Assembly (NCBI RefSeq): GCF_006636215.1
Contig: NZ_VIFM01000063.1
Coordinates: 1-47,831 of the forward strand
From: Myxococcus llanfairpwllgwyngyllgogerychwyrndrobwllllantysiliogogogochensis
GTDB taxonomy: Bacteria; Myxococcota; Myxococcia; Myxococcales; Myxococcaceae
DNA length: 47,831 nucleotides
Direction of reading: 5' to 3'
This document shows positions 7,955-18,234 of this stretch, piece after piece. The position numbers and the translations under genes were made by a program. The notes under the pieces were generated by a model, which saw only the letters and a list, made by a program, of their open reading frames with translations, had not been told where the DNA came from and searched no databases. Position 1 is the first letter of the stretch; the number at the start of each line of letters is the position of its first letter.

Positions 7955-10660
7955 TCACGCGCGTCGGTGACGCAACCACAGCGCGAGCCCCATGAGCCCC
8001 ATCAGCGTGATGGCGCCCGTTCCCCCACGCGTGCCGCAACCGCCACAGCCCTGCTCCGCCTCGGCGTCCGCGCCCAGCGCCTTGAACGGTTCCGCGTCCC
8101 CCATGCCCGTAGCGTCAAGACACCCTGGCCCCGAGCCCGCGTCCGTCGGTCCCGTTCCACCATCCGTCCCGCCGCCCGTCGCGCCTCCCACCTGCCACGC
8201 CAGGAGCTGGCCCGGGTACAGATTGAGGTTCGCACCGGACACGATGCCTCGGCTCACCCGGTCCACGATGGGCTGCGTCTCGCCGGGCAGCGTGATGGTC
8301 ACGCCCTGCTTCGACTGCATCGACGTGTTCACCACCGCGTAGAAGTTGCCCTGCGCCGAGACCATCTTCCGCACGACGACCTCCGCGTCCGACGCCGCGC
8401 CGGCCACCACGGTGCTCGGCAACGCGGGCAGCGCGAGATACGCCGCATGGAAGGCCCGCGTGTACTCGGGGAAGCCACGGCTGATGGACGAGGCTTCGAG
8501 ATATCCGAGCAGCGTCGGGTCCCCGTTGGCCACCGCGCGCGCCTCGGCCAGCATGGAGTACGGCCCCTGCCGGTCCACCGACATGGAGAGGTAACCCCAC
8601 AACCCCCCCATCGGCCAGTTGCCATAGCGCTCGTCCGCCGTGTCCTTGGCGTAGTCACCCTTGCCGTCGTCCTCGTTCAGCGGGAAGTGGTGCACCATCG
8701 CCAGACCGGATGCGGTGCGGAAGCGGTTGAGCAGCGCGCTGTCCGCCACGCTGTAGAGGCGATTGAATGGATACGTCAGGTAGACGCCCTCCGACGTCTT
8801 GTAGCGGTCCGGGTCCGCCGGCGGGAAGCTGTTGAAGGGCTCGCCCCAGCTGCGGTTCAGGTGCTCGGTGGGCGGCAGCTCGTCCGAGGTGAGGGCCTTG
8901 CGGTACGTGCCGTCCTGGAGGAACGCGGCGGGCTCGGTGGGGGGATAGCGGTACTGACAGCAGCGGTCCGTGGCGTCACCCGGCGCGCAGCACCCCTGGT
9001 TGTCGATGACGGACCATGCGGCCGGATCGTCCGTGACGGTAACCGCCATGTCCGGCAGGTCTTCCGGCGTGGGCAGCCCCTCTTCCGGATACGGAGTGAA
9101 GAGGACCTGCGCATTCGCCACGCCGTTCTGCCGGAGATAGTCGCGGATGGCCTCCAGGAAGGCGCGCCGCTTGCCGAACCACCACGCGTAGTACTGCGCC
9201 CGCAGCGTGACGTTCGTCTGGAGCATGGGGCGCGACACGCTCTGACCCGTGTCATTCGAGAACCGGCCGAGCGCCTCCGGCGCGAAGCTCACCGGAAGGT
9301 CCGTGGGGCGCGTGCGGAACCACGCACCCAGGAAGTTCACCTGGCTCTTGAAGTGGAGCACCGTGGCGTCCATCAACTTCTTCACGTCCGCCAGCGCATC
9401 CGGGTCCGACACATCCACGCAGTTGTCGTCCGCCCAGTAGATGGGCGAGTAGATGTCCCCGTCCCGGTCGAACAGCGGCTTGCACCGGCGCTGCTCACCC
9501 AGCGGCTTGAGCCCACACACCGGCGGCTGCTGCCAGGGCTCGATGCAGGTGTGCCACTTGGAGATGGACTTGCAATCGGAGTCCTGCACGCACGACGTGC
9601 TCGTGTAGACGCGCTCACCGGAGATGGCACCGGTGTATTCGTAATAGGGCAGCACGGAGAACCCGTTGGCCGCCGCGCGAGACACCGCCGTGGCCCACAG
9701 CGTCGGGTCCCTGGGCTGAACGTACCACGGTGGCGCGGAGAACGAGTCCGCGTCCCAACCCTCCGTGTAGCCGAACTCCATCAGGTCGTGCCCGTACGTG
9801 TCGATGCCGAGGAACTTCGCCTGCTTCATGCGGTAGTCGAACCACGTGCCGGGCGAGGTCGCGGGCTGACAGTCCGTCTCCGCGCCCTGCGCGCAGATGG
9901 CCGTGTCGTCGTTCATCTCCTCCCGCCAGAAGACATGCCTGCGAGGCAGCGGCGCGGGCGGATAGTTGATGGCCAGGTCCAGGCTCGCGGGATTCGGGAC
10001 CTCGAAGAGCCGGATGCGCGAGACGGCCGTGCCCTTGTCCGTCGGTGAGCCATGGCGCGCGAAGTGCCCCACGGAGACCCAGAAACCATTCGCCGGTCCC
10101 TCGGGGCGCCGGGTGTCCTCCACGTTGCGCTGACCGACGATGGGCGCGAAGCGGTCATGCAGGTAGAAGAACTGCCGGAACTGCTGCCACTTGCGCGACA
10201 GCGGATACTTGAGCGACTCCGGATTGGGATAGGCGTACTGCTCCCGGAAGTCGCCAATGGACGTGCCGGTGCTGATGCCCCGGAACTTGTCGGCGCCCTT
10301 GTTGGCCACCCCCATCAGCCGCGACTCGTCATCCGGGTACTCCACCACCAACAGGTAGGCACGTCCGGCCTGGAGCCCCTTGCCCGCCCCCAGCTTGTAG
10401 GAGAAGGACTTCGCCCGCGGCCCCATCGTCATCGCGCGCACCGGACGCGTCACCCCGTCCAGCGTGAGAGAGCGAATCGTCGAGGTGCTGTTGGCGCCGT
10501 GGATGACGGGATGTGGATCCGCGGGGTCTCCGCAGTTCACTTCGTCAATCAGGGGAAGCATCCCGAAGGGTGCCCCCGCGTCCACCAAGGGTTGTCCCAG
10601 GGCGGTGGAGGACAACCCCAAGACGAGCAGGCACAGCGGCAAACACGGCGCACGAAGCAC
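7955..10660 (-). CDS. Large secreted protein with MYXO-CTERM sorting tail
   Basis: A 901-residue exoprotein. The GTG start has GGAG six bases upstream and is followed by a signal peptide (CLPLCLLVLGLSSTALGQ). The C-terminus has a Gly/Thr/Asp-rich linker, a Cys motif (GCGGCGTRGG), a hydrophobic helix (ITLMGLMGLALWL) and RHRRA, which together make a MYXO-CTERM signal. Such proteins are processed and sorted to the cell surface in myxobacteria. The body contains a TIM-barrel-like stretch (FLGIDTYGHDLMEFGYTEGWD, FSVLPYYEYTG, then VNFLGAWFRTRP) and scattered Cys pairs (CCAPGD, RCCQYR). It looks like a glycosidase-type enzyme, but I cannot assign a family. Two regulatory elements lie upstream: the operator shared with the GH71-like gene and a pair of 16-bp palindromes. 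Confidence 0.65.
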   Translation of the reverse strand: MLRAPCLPLCLLVLGLSSTALGQPLVDAGAPFGMLPLIDEVNCGDPADPHPVIHGANSTSTIRSLTLDGVTRPVRAMTMGPRAKSFSYKLGAGKGLQAGRAYLLVVEYPDDESRLMGVANKGADKFRGISTGTSIGDFREQYAYPNPESLKYPLSRKWQQFRQFFYLHDRFAPIVGQRNVEDTRRPEGPANGFWVSVGHFARHGSPTDKGTAVSRIRLFEVPNPASLDLAINYPPAPLPRRHVFWREEMNDDTAICAQGAETDCQPATSPGTWFDYRMKQAKFLGIDTYGHDLMEFGYTEGWDADSFSAPPWYVQPRDPTLWATAVSRAAANGFSVLPYYEYTGAISGERVYTSTSCVQDSDCKSISKWHTCIEPWQQPPVCGLKPLGEQRRCKPLFDRDGDIYSPIYWADDNCVDVSDPDALADVKKLMDATVLHFKSQVNFLGAWFRTRPTDLPVSFAPEALGRFSNDTGQSVSRPMLQTNVTLRAQYYAWWFGKRRAFLEAIRDYLRQNGVANAQVLFTPYPEEGLPTPEDLPDMAVTVTDDPAAWSVIDNQGCCAPGDATDRCCQYRYPPTEPAAFLQDGTYRKALTSDELPPTEHLNRSWGEPFNSFPPADPDRYKTSEGVYLTYPFNRLYSVADSALLNRFRTASGLAMVHHFPLNEDDGKGDYAKDTADERYGNWPMGGLWGYLSMSVDRQGPYSMLAEARAVANGDPTLLGYLEASSISRGFPEYTRAFHAAYLALPALPSTVVAGAASDAEVVVRKMVSAQGNFYAVVNTSMQSKQGVTITLPGETQPIVDRVSRGIVSGANLNLYPGQLLAWQVGGATGGGTDGGTGPTDAGSGPGCLDATGMGDAEPFKALGADAEAEQGCGGCGTRGGTGAITLMGLMGLALWLRHRRA

Positions 10661-10729
10661 GCGAGACTCCAGGAGGGGGGCCGGAGCGGCCAGTCATCCC
10701 GGAATATCGTCAATTCAGATACAATAGTT

Positions 10730-10751
10730 TCCGGATGGGCGGATAATCCGG
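10730..10751 (-). promoter_or_regulatory. Shared inverted-repeat operator upstream of MYXO-CTERM gene
   Basis: This is the second copy of the CCGGAT-N9/10-ATCCGG element. Read on the minus strand it is CCGGATTATCCGCCC then ATCCGGA, followed by AAC (GAC at the GH71-like gene). It lies 71-91 bp from the GTG start, matching the position of the first copy. An A/T-rich stretch (TATTGTATCTGAATTG) just downstream could hold the -10 region. Confidence 0.55.
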
Positions 10752-10814
10752 CGATTCACACCACCCTGAGTCAATTGCTACTGAGTTGAAATATTGACGC
10801 GGGGAGTCCGGGGA

Positions 10815-10847
10815 CCACGATAATTCGTGAACCACGAAGTCTCGTGG
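10815..10847. promoter_or_regulatory. Pair of 16-bp palindromes (putative EBP enhancer site)
   Basis: Two palindromes with consensus CCACGA-N4-TCGTGG start 17 bp apart: CCACGATAATTCGTGA (10815-10830) and CCACGAAGTCTCGTGG (10832-10847, perfect). The same pair, with the same 17-bp period, occurs at 12479-12511 in front of the adjacent sigma-54 activator gene. This pair lies 155-187 bp upstream of the MYXO-CTERM gene start, a distance usual for an upstream activating sequence. No strong -24/-12 promoter was found in this gap; GG-N10-GC at 10699-10686 (minus strand) is a weak candidate. The pair also lies just past the activator stop, so a terminator role is possible. Confidence 0.6.
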
Positions 10848-10874
10848 CACAGCGTCACGAACGCGCGGTGCCGC

Positions 10875-12446
10875 TCAGCGGACCTTGATGCCCAGCACCT
10901 TGAGTCGGGAGGCCAGCGTCGTTGGAGCCAGGCCCAGCAGCTCGGCGGCTCCACCCGGGCCGTACACCTTGCCGCCCGCCGCCGACAGGGCCGCCTTCAG
11001 GTTGTCCTTCTCCCGGCGGCGCCACTCCCGCTCGGTGAGGAAGGAGGCGGTGCCCCCCGTCATCGGTTGGCGGCCCTCCGGAAGGGCCTGGTCCAACCGC
11101 AGCCTCCCACCGCGCGAGAGGATGACGGCGCGCTCCAGGACGTTCTCCAGCTCTCGGACGTTGCCGGGCCAGTCGTAGCGCTGGAGCGCCTGCACCTGGG
11201 CCTGGCTCATCCGGGGCACGGGAACCTTGAGCCGTGCGGAGACACGTTCGAGGAAGTGCTCGGCGAGCAGCGGGACATCCTCCAGTCGCTGACGCAGCGG
11301 CGGCACCTCGATGGGGAAGACGCTCAACCGGTAGTAGAGGTCCTCGCGGAACCGCCCCGCCGCCGCCTCTCCCTTCAAGTCCCGGTTGGTGGCGGCGACG
11401 ATTCGCACGTCCACCTTGCGCGTAACGTCCTCGCCGACACGCTCGAACGAGCCCTCCTGGAGCACCCGCAGCAACTTGCCCTGCAGCTCCAGGGGAATCT
11501 CCCCCACCTCGTCGAGGAAGAGCGTTCCCCCGTCAGCAGCCTGGAAGCGGCCCGCCCTGTCCCGGTGCGCTCCCGTGAAGGCCCCTCGCACGTGGCCGAA
11601 GAACTCGCTTTCGAACAGCTCCCGGGGAATGGAGGCGCAGTTGACGCGGATGAGGGGCCGCTCCCGGCGAGGGCTCTGCTCGTGGATGGCACGGGCGATG
11701 AGTTCCTTGCCCACCCCCGACTCCCCGAGAATCAGCACGCTGGCCGTCGTGGCCGCCACGGGCTGAATCTGCTGAAGCACCCGCCGGAGGGCCCCCCCGC
11801 GGCCCACGATTTCTCCGAAGGAGAGCGCGTCCTTCACTTCTTCCCGCAGATAGTCGCGCTCCAGCTCGAGCTGCCCTCTCAGCCGAGCCACCTCCTCGAA
11901 GGCCCGCGCGTTGGAGAGGGCCACCGCCGCATGGTCCGCGAACGCACGCAGCCACGAGAACTCCGAGCGCCCCAGCTTGCGGCGGCTGAACACGGCCAGC
12001 ACCCCGAGCACTTCGCCCCGGAAGACGAGGGGCTGGGCCGCGAAGCTCTGGATGCCCTCGCGGCGCGCCCACTCCCGCCGCACCAGCCAGTCCGCATCTC
12101 CGGAGGCGCACTGGAGGAGGACGGCCTCTCCGGTCGCCCCGACCTGGCCCACCTTGCGCACGCCCAGGGGAAAGCGCCGGAAGGCTCCCTCCAGGCCTGA
12201 CCACTCCTCGTCGCTCTTCCGGGAGCCCCCCGCGCTCGCCGCCAGATGCAGACACCGGGAGGTGTCCGGACACTCGGCGCGCATGGGACACGTCCCACAG
12301 AGGTCACCCGGCGCGATGAGCCAGATGCGGCCCAGCGCCACATCCGGCTGCGCGGCGAGCCCCTGGACGATGCGGGCGAGCAGCAGGTCCACCGAGCGGA
12401 CCTGGGCCATGGCCAGGGAGATGGACTGGAGCGCCTCGGCGTACAT
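10875..12446 (-). CDS. Sigma-54 activator, GAF-AAA+-Fis (FhlA/NorR layout)
   Basis: A 523-residue enhancer-binding protein that should remodel sigma-54 RNA polymerase. Residues about 1-190 are a GAF-like sensor with a cysteine cluster C50-x2-C53-x5-C59-x5-C65. Residues about 210-445 are the AAA+ domain: Walker A GESGVGKE (241-248), intact GAFTGA sigma-54-contact loop (288-293), Walker B LFLDEVGE (309-316), and WPGN near 426. Residues about 485-523 are a Fis-type HTH (GGAAELLGLAPTTLASRLK). There is no receiver domain, so the signal should reach the GAF module directly. The Cys cluster could bind Fe-S or zinc. Paired palindromes lie 33-65 bp upstream of its start and also past its stop, suggesting autoregulation and control of both neighbouring genes. 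Confidence 0.88.
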   Translation of the reverse strand: MYAEALQSISLAMAQVRSVDLLLARIVQGLAAQPDVALGRIWLIAPGDLCGTCPMRAECPDTSRCLHLAASAGGSRKSDEEWSGLEGAFRRFPLGVRKVGQVGATGEAVLLQCASGDADWLVRREWARREGIQSFAAQPLVFRGEVLGVLAVFSRRKLGRSEFSWLRAFADHAAVALSNARAFEEVARLRGQLELERDYLREEVKDALSFGEIVGRGGALRRVLQQIQPVAATTASVLILGESGVGKELIARAIHEQSPRRERPLIRVNCASIPRELFESEFFGHVRGAFTGAHRDRAGRFQAADGGTLFLDEVGEIPLELQGKLLRVLQEGSFERVGEDVTRKVDVRIVAATNRDLKGEAAAGRFREDLYYRLSVFPIEVPPLRQRLEDVPLLAEHFLERVSARLKVPVPRMSQAQVQALQRYDWPGNVRELENVLERAVILSRGGRLRLDQALPEGRQPMTGGTASFLTEREWRRREKDNLKAALSAAGGKVYGPGGAAELLGLAPTTLASRLKVLGIKVR

Positions 12447-12478
12447 CGCTCCTGCTTACCCAGGCGCGCCTCGGGTCG

Positions 12479-12511
12479 CCACGACTTCTCGTCCACCCCG
12501 AGATTTCGTGG
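12479..12511. promoter_or_regulatory. Pair of 16-bp palindromes (putative upstream activating sequence)
   Basis: Two copies of CCACGA-N4-TCGTGG, each with one mismatch, start exactly 17 bp apart: CCACGACTTCTCGTCC (12479-12494) and CCCCGAGATTTCGTGG (12496-12511). They sit between the sigma-54 activator and the DUF1348 gene, about 80-115 bp upstream of the predicted start site of the -24/-12 promoter at 12568. This is a typical enhancer position for a sigma-54 activator that is encoded next door. Confidence 0.7.
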
Positions 12512-12567
12512 TGACGAGCGAAGTACGCATCCTGGTTCAGTCCGGCGTCAGCAGCGAGCGCGGCGAG

Positions 12568-12582
12568 GGCACGGGGAGTGCA
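12568..12582 (+). promoter_or_regulatory. Sigma-54 (-24/-12) promoter for the DUF1348 gene
   Basis: The sequence GGCACGGGGAGTGCA has GG and GC separated by exactly ten bases and matches the sigma-54 consensus TGGCAC-N5-TTGCA well (GGCACG at -24, GTGCA at -12). Transcription should start near 12593, leaving a leader of about 50 nt before the ATG at 12644. Confidence 0.72.
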
Positions 12583-12643
12583 ATGGGTGGAGGCTTCACT
12601 TCCATGGGAGGCCCTGCTTCCCATCTCAAGACAGGAGCAGGAC

Positions 12644-13054
12644 ATGCCCTCACCTCTTCGCCCGCCCTTCACGCTGGAGACGGCTCGCGCCAAGGTCCAG
12701 GCCGCCGAGAACGCGTGGAACAGCAGAGACCCCGAGCGGGTGGCGCTCGCCTACACGGAGGATTCCGAGTGGCGCAACCGCACCGAGTTCTTCCGGGGGC
12801 GCGAGGCCATCACGGACTTCCTGCGGCGCAAGTGGGCCCGGGAGCTGGACTACCGGCTGATGAAGGAGTTGTGGTGCTTCACCGAGTACCGCATCTCCGT
12901 GCGCTTCGAATACGAGTGGCACGACGCCACGGGGCAGTGGTTCCGCACCCATGGCAACGAGCACTGGGAGTTCGACGCCGAGGGACTGATGCGCCGCCGC
13001 GACATGAGCGCCAACGACATCCCCATCCTCGAGGTGGAGCGGCGCTACCGCTGA
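12644..13054 (+). CDS. DUF1348 / NTF2-like (SnoaL fold) protein
   Basis: A 136-residue protein of the nuclear-transport-factor-2-like superfamily, DUF1348 group. Typical segments are [26 protein letters not shown], where the pocket is built, then [16 protein letters not shown], and near the end [20 protein letters not shown]. Family members are small cone-shaped alpha+beta proteins; this group has no established reaction. The ATG has AGGAG six bases upstream; an upstream in-frame start at 12578 would overlap the sigma-54 promoter and is rejected. The promoter and palindrome arrangement indicates that this gene is a direct target of the divergent GAF-type activator. Confidence 0.85.
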   Translation: MPSPLRPPFTLETARAKVQAAENAWNSRDPERVALAYTEDSEWRNRTEFFRGREAITDFLRRKWARELDYRLMKELWCFTEYRISVRFEYEWHDATGQWFRTHGNEHWEFDAEGLMRRRDMSANDIPILEVERRYR

Positions 13055-13084
13055 GTCCCGCCAGCGGGTCCACCGCCTCTCAAG

Positions 13085-13113
13085 GCACTGGCACGGAGGG
13101 AAGCCGCCAGTGC
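13085..13113. terminator. Hairpin between convergent DUF1348 and FHA-activator genes
   Basis: An 8-bp perfect inverted repeat GCACTGGC...GCCAGTGC with a 13-nt loop lies between the DUF1348 stop and the stop of the convergent activator gene. It could end transcripts from either side, but there is no clear T tract. Confidence 0.35.
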
Positions 13114-13173
13114 TGGAGGACGGCCAGCATCCTCAAGCCGAAGCAGGCCACAGCGCCCAGGCGCGCCCGAACG

Positions 13174-14847
<1,674 letters not shown>

Positions 14848-14933
14848 TCCTACACGGCGGTCCCACGCGCCCTTCCCTCACCTGCCCAGAAGCCAACACA
14901 CCCCGCCGGACGTTGGCGAGCGGGCGATTCAAC

Positions 14934-17390
14934 CTACGGACCTCCCGGGGACTCGTCCGCCCGCGAGTCCTCCGGCGCCTCGTCTTCCGGCGGCTCCGCC
15001 ACCACGGTGAGGATGGGCTTCGCGTCCGCGAGCGAGGGCGTGAAGAGGGACGGCTGGCCCGGGTCATCGAAGACGGTGGAGAAGTCGAGCGGCGTCAGCC
15101 CCCGCACCAGCCGCGCGGCGAACGTCTCCTTCAACAGCCGCACGTAGTATTCGACGTCGTAGTCGCGCGGTTCGTTCCCCGCCTCGGAGGAAGTGCTCCC
15201 GATGTCGTCGGGCTCCGGCTCCGGCAACAGCCCCGCACGTCCCCCCACGGCTCGGTAGACGCGGATGTGCTCGCCGGAGCCCCAGCTCTTCCTTCCGGCA
15301 GCGAGCATGGCCTCGTAGGGCAGCTCGCGCCGGCGCTCGCGCAACGCGCCGTACTGAGCGGAGTCCTTCGTCAACCGGACGTGCGCGGCGACCTCCGTCG
15401 TGGGCACCTGTCGCCTGCGCAGCGCCATCACCGTGGAGACATACACGTCCCGCACCGCCGCGAGGTCTCCGGCCAGCAGGCAGCGCACCGCGCGACGCAG
15501 GAAGGCCTCACCGAAGGGCTCGGCGCGACTGGAGCGGAAGGCCACGCCCTTGAGCAGCAGCGTCCCGTCGTAGGCCTGGAGCGCGTAGTTCTTCGGTTCA
15601 TGCGAGAGCATGGCCGCATAGCGGCCGTCGAACTCGAGCTGGACGCGCTGGGGCAACAGCGCGGCGACCTCCGCCACCACCCGGCGCTCATCCTCCTCGC
15701 GCCAGTCCTCCGGCACCGCGAAGTACACGCCGTCCGTGTCCGCCTCCAGCAGCGTGACACCCCTGCGGGCCAGCTCGCGACACAGGAGCGCCAGCACCGC
15801 GCGCCCACGCCGGGTCACCTCGTTGGCCGCGTGCACGTCCGAGAAGCGCGTCAACCCGGAGGCGCCCAGGTAGCCATAGGCCGAGTTGACGACCAGCTTC
15901 ATCGCCGCGGAGAGCGCTTCGTTCTCGTGTCGCTCGGATGAGCCCGGCGCCGCCGCGCGCGCCCGCTTCTTCGCCGCCAGTCGCTGGTCCGTCAGCCGGT
16001 CCACCATCGACAGCAACGCCCCCAGGCGGTCCCGCTTCGGGCCGATGCGGTACTCGCGCATCAGCGACGGATAGAGGCTGGCCACGTCGGCCTTCACCAC
16101 GCGCCGGGCCACTCCGGTGGCGAACAGGTGGAGCGCCGCGCCGCTGTGCGACGTGCCATCTCCCTCCTCGTGCGCGGGGAGCGCCGCACCCGCCCGCAGG
16201 TACGCCCGCACCAGCAGCGGGTCCAACACCCCCGTGGCCGCGCCCGCGTCCGCCAGTCGCTCGTAGCGGCGGGGCGCCATGCGAGCGAGCGCGAAGGCCG
16301 CCCCGCCCAGCAGTCGCGCCAGTCCCTCCGCTTCCCCCACGTCGTCGCGCGCATAGCGCCGCACGCGCTCCGGGTCCGTCTGGAAGACCTCGTGTACGCG
16401 CGCGCCAGGGATGTACTCGCGCGCCGGCCCCGCGATGCCGAAGTGCCGCGCGACGGCCTTGAGCCCGTGGCCCGGCAGGTCTCGCACGGCGAAGTCGTGC
16501 CGCAGCACCGCGTCCATCGTGTCGATGAACTCGCGTCCGGGCACCGTGAAGCGCGCGCGCCGCATCGGGTCCGCGCTGCGCTCCGCGCCGCGTCCCAGCG
16601 CCGAGCCTCGCGCGGACGGCCGGTGCCGCAACCCGGGACCTCCCGCGCGGCCCAGGGGCAGGGAGACGTTGAGCAGCTTCGCGCGCCGCGCGACGAACGG
16701 CAGGTCGAAGCCGTGCAGGTTGTGGTTCTCGATGACGTCCGGGTCCAGCACGCGCACCCGCTCGACGAAGCGGCGCAGCAGGTCTGCCTCCGCCGCGTCA
16801 CCTTCACCGTGCGCCTCCAGCACCTCCGGCTCGCCTTGAGGCCCGCGCAGCGCGATGAGGAAGATGCGGTCCCTGCCCGGGTCCAACCCCGTGGTCTCCA
16901 GGTCGAACTGGAGCCGGTGCAGCTCATCGAAGCCCAGCCCCCGGAAGTACGTGCGACCGGAGGCCGTGAGGTACTGCTCCTCCGGCGGCAGCGACAGCAC
17001 CATGCCCGGGCTCAAGTCGCGCAGATTCGAATACGGGCGCCCCAGCCGCCGCGACACGCCCTGCAGCACGTCCGACGCCAGCGCGCGCCCATCCTCCGCT
17101 CGGATGAGGAAGCGCAGCGCCCCCGGCCCCGACAATTCCTGGAACGTCACCCGGCCCGGAACGTAGCCCTCGCGCTCCGGCTTGAGCCGCGCGCCCAGGT
17201 GGTCCAGGTCCTCCAGCGTGGAGAGCACCAGCCAGGGCCGGAAGCGCACGTCCTCGCGCACCAGCTCCCCCGTCCCCGGAATCCGCCGCCATATGGACGC
17301 GCGGCCGTCGGGCTCCGCCCACACCGAGACGATGCCCGGTGTCGCGTCCCAACCCCACAGCCACTCGTCCTCCACCATGCCGCTCATCAT
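14934..17390 (-). CDS. polB: Family-B DNA polymerase (PolII type)
   Basis: About 818 residues with both exonuclease and polymerase motifs of family-B enzymes. Exo I is FDLETTGLD (about 162-170), Exo II NHNLHGFDLP (about 222-231), Exo III YARDDVGEA (about 346-354). Polymerase motif A is DVASLYPSLM (about 435-444), motif B KLVVNSAYGY (about 498-507) and motif C ADTDGVYF (about 550-557), where Gly follows the catalytic DTD instead of the usual Ser. Family members act in DNA repair and lesion bypass. The acidic C-terminal tail is probably disordered. The start is uncertain: GTG at 17438 lies only 5 bp from the divergent regulator gene, so ATG at 17390 (or 17378) is preferred. Confidence 0.88.
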   Translation of the reverse strand: MMSGMVEDEWLWGWDATPGIVSVWAEPDGRASIWRRIPGTGELVREDVRFRPWLVLSTLEDLDHLGARLKPEREGYVPGRVTFQELSGPGALRFLIRAEDGRALASDVLQGVSRRLGRPYSNLRDLSPGMVLSLPPEEQYLTASGRTYFRGLGFDELHRLQFDLETTGLDPGRDRIFLIALRGPQGEPEVLEAHGEGDAAEADLLRRFVERVRVLDPDVIENHNLHGFDLPFVARRAKLLNVSLPLGRAGGPGLRHRPSARGSALGRGAERSADPMRRARFTVPGREFIDTMDAVLRHDFAVRDLPGHGLKAVARHFGIAGPAREYIPGARVHEVFQTDPERVRRYARDDVGEAEGLARLLGGAAFALARMAPRRYERLADAGAATGVLDPLLVRAYLRAGAALPAHEEGDGTSHSGAALHLFATGVARRVVKADVASLYPSLMREYRIGPKRDRLGALLSMVDRLTDQRLAAKKRARAAAPGSSERHENEALSAAMKLVVNSAYGYLGASGLTRFSDVHAANEVTRRGRAVLALLCRELARRGVTLLEADTDGVYFAVPEDWREEDERRVVAEVAALLPQRVQLEFDGRYAAMLSHEPKNYALQAYDGTLLLKGVAFRSSRAEPFGEAFLRRAVRCLLAGDLAAVRDVYVSTVMALRRRQVPTTEVAAHVRLTKDSAQYGALRERRRELPYEAMLAAGRKSWGSGEHIRVYRAVGGRAGLLPEPEPDDIGSTSSEAGNEPRDYDVEYYVRLLKETFAARLVRGLTPLDFSTVFDDPGQPSLFTPSLADAKPILTVVAEPPEDEAPEDSRADESPGGP

Positions 17391-17443
17391 GCCCCACAGC
17401 TTGCCGCCCACGGTTGTCAGCGGTATGTCAGGTATCACCCCGC

Positions 17444-18088
17444 ATGCAACGCACCGAGCGACTCTTCGCCCTCGCTGAGTACCTCAGAGGCCGCCGCACC
17501 GGCGTGACGGCGGAGACGCTGGCGGAGCGCTTCGGTGTCACCGTGCGCACCATCTACCGCGACCTCGACACCTTGCGCGCCGCGTCAATGCCGGTGGCCG
17601 CGGAGCGTGGGCGGGGTGGCGGCTACGCGTTGGACCGCAGCTACAGCCTACCGCCGGTGAACTTCACGGCGCGGGAGGCGGCACTGCTGGTGGCGCTGGG
17701 GCGCTTCGCCATCGACATGCGGCTGTTGCCCTTCACGGGGACGCTGGAGTCGGCGCTGGACAAGGTGCGGGCGGCCCTCTCCACGTCGGCGCAGCGCGAG
17801 CTGCTCGACAGGCTCAAGGAGCTGTCCTTCCTCGGAGTGCCGTCGCTGCCGAGCAAGGCGTCCGTCCGAGCGGCGATTGAGCGCGCCTGGTTCGAGCAAC
17901 AGCCCCTGCGCATCACCTACGTGGACGGCAACTTCCTGGAAACCACGCGAGAGGTGCGAATCGTCTCGGTGGTGATGGACCGGCACGAGACTCGCCTGGA
18001 CGCACTCGACGTGAGGAGCGGCGAGCGGCGGCACTACCGGGTGGACCGCATCGTCCAGGCCGAAGTCACGCGCGCCTTCGGGACCTGA
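17444..18088 (+). CDS. YafY-type HTH-WYL transcriptional regulator
   Basis: A 214-residue regulator. Residues about 5-60 are an HTH_11 winged helix (RLFALAEYLRGRRTGVTAETLAERFGVTVRTIYRDLDTL), characteristic of the YafY/DeoR-like WYL group. The middle (about 75-140) has the usual helical linker (PPVNFTAREAALLVALGRF). The C-terminal part is a short WYL-like domain (ITYVDGNFLETTREVRIVSV) without a separate WCX extension. WYL domains sense ligands, often nucleic acids or nucleotides. It diverges from the family-B polymerase gene with about 50 bp between the preferred starts, so it may control that gene, but this is only inferred from position. Confidence 0.8.
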   Translation: MQRTERLFALAEYLRGRRTGVTAETLAERFGVTVRTIYRDLDTLRAASMPVAAERGRGGGYALDRSYSLPPVNFTAREAALLVALGRFAIDMRLLPFTGTLESALDKVRAALSTSAQRELLDRLKELSFLGVPSLPSKASVRAAIERAWFEQQPLRITYVDGNFLETTREVRIVSVVMDRHETRLDALDVRSGERRHYRVDRIVQAEVTRAFGT

Positions 18089-18234
18089 CCGACGCCCGTC
18101 TCGCGCGGCCATGCCGCAGCGCATCAAAGGCAGACACCCAACAACCGCCGACCCGGGGGCCGGTCGTGCGCGCAATCGGGATAGCATCCGCGTCCCCGAA
18201 CCCATCAACGACACGCGCCTTGGAGGCGAGCCCG

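Noticed and set aside
10657..10670. GG-N10-GC minus-strand sigma-54-like match at the MYXO-CTERM start
   Set aside because: It overlaps the start codon and ribosome-binding site, so it cannot be the promoter.
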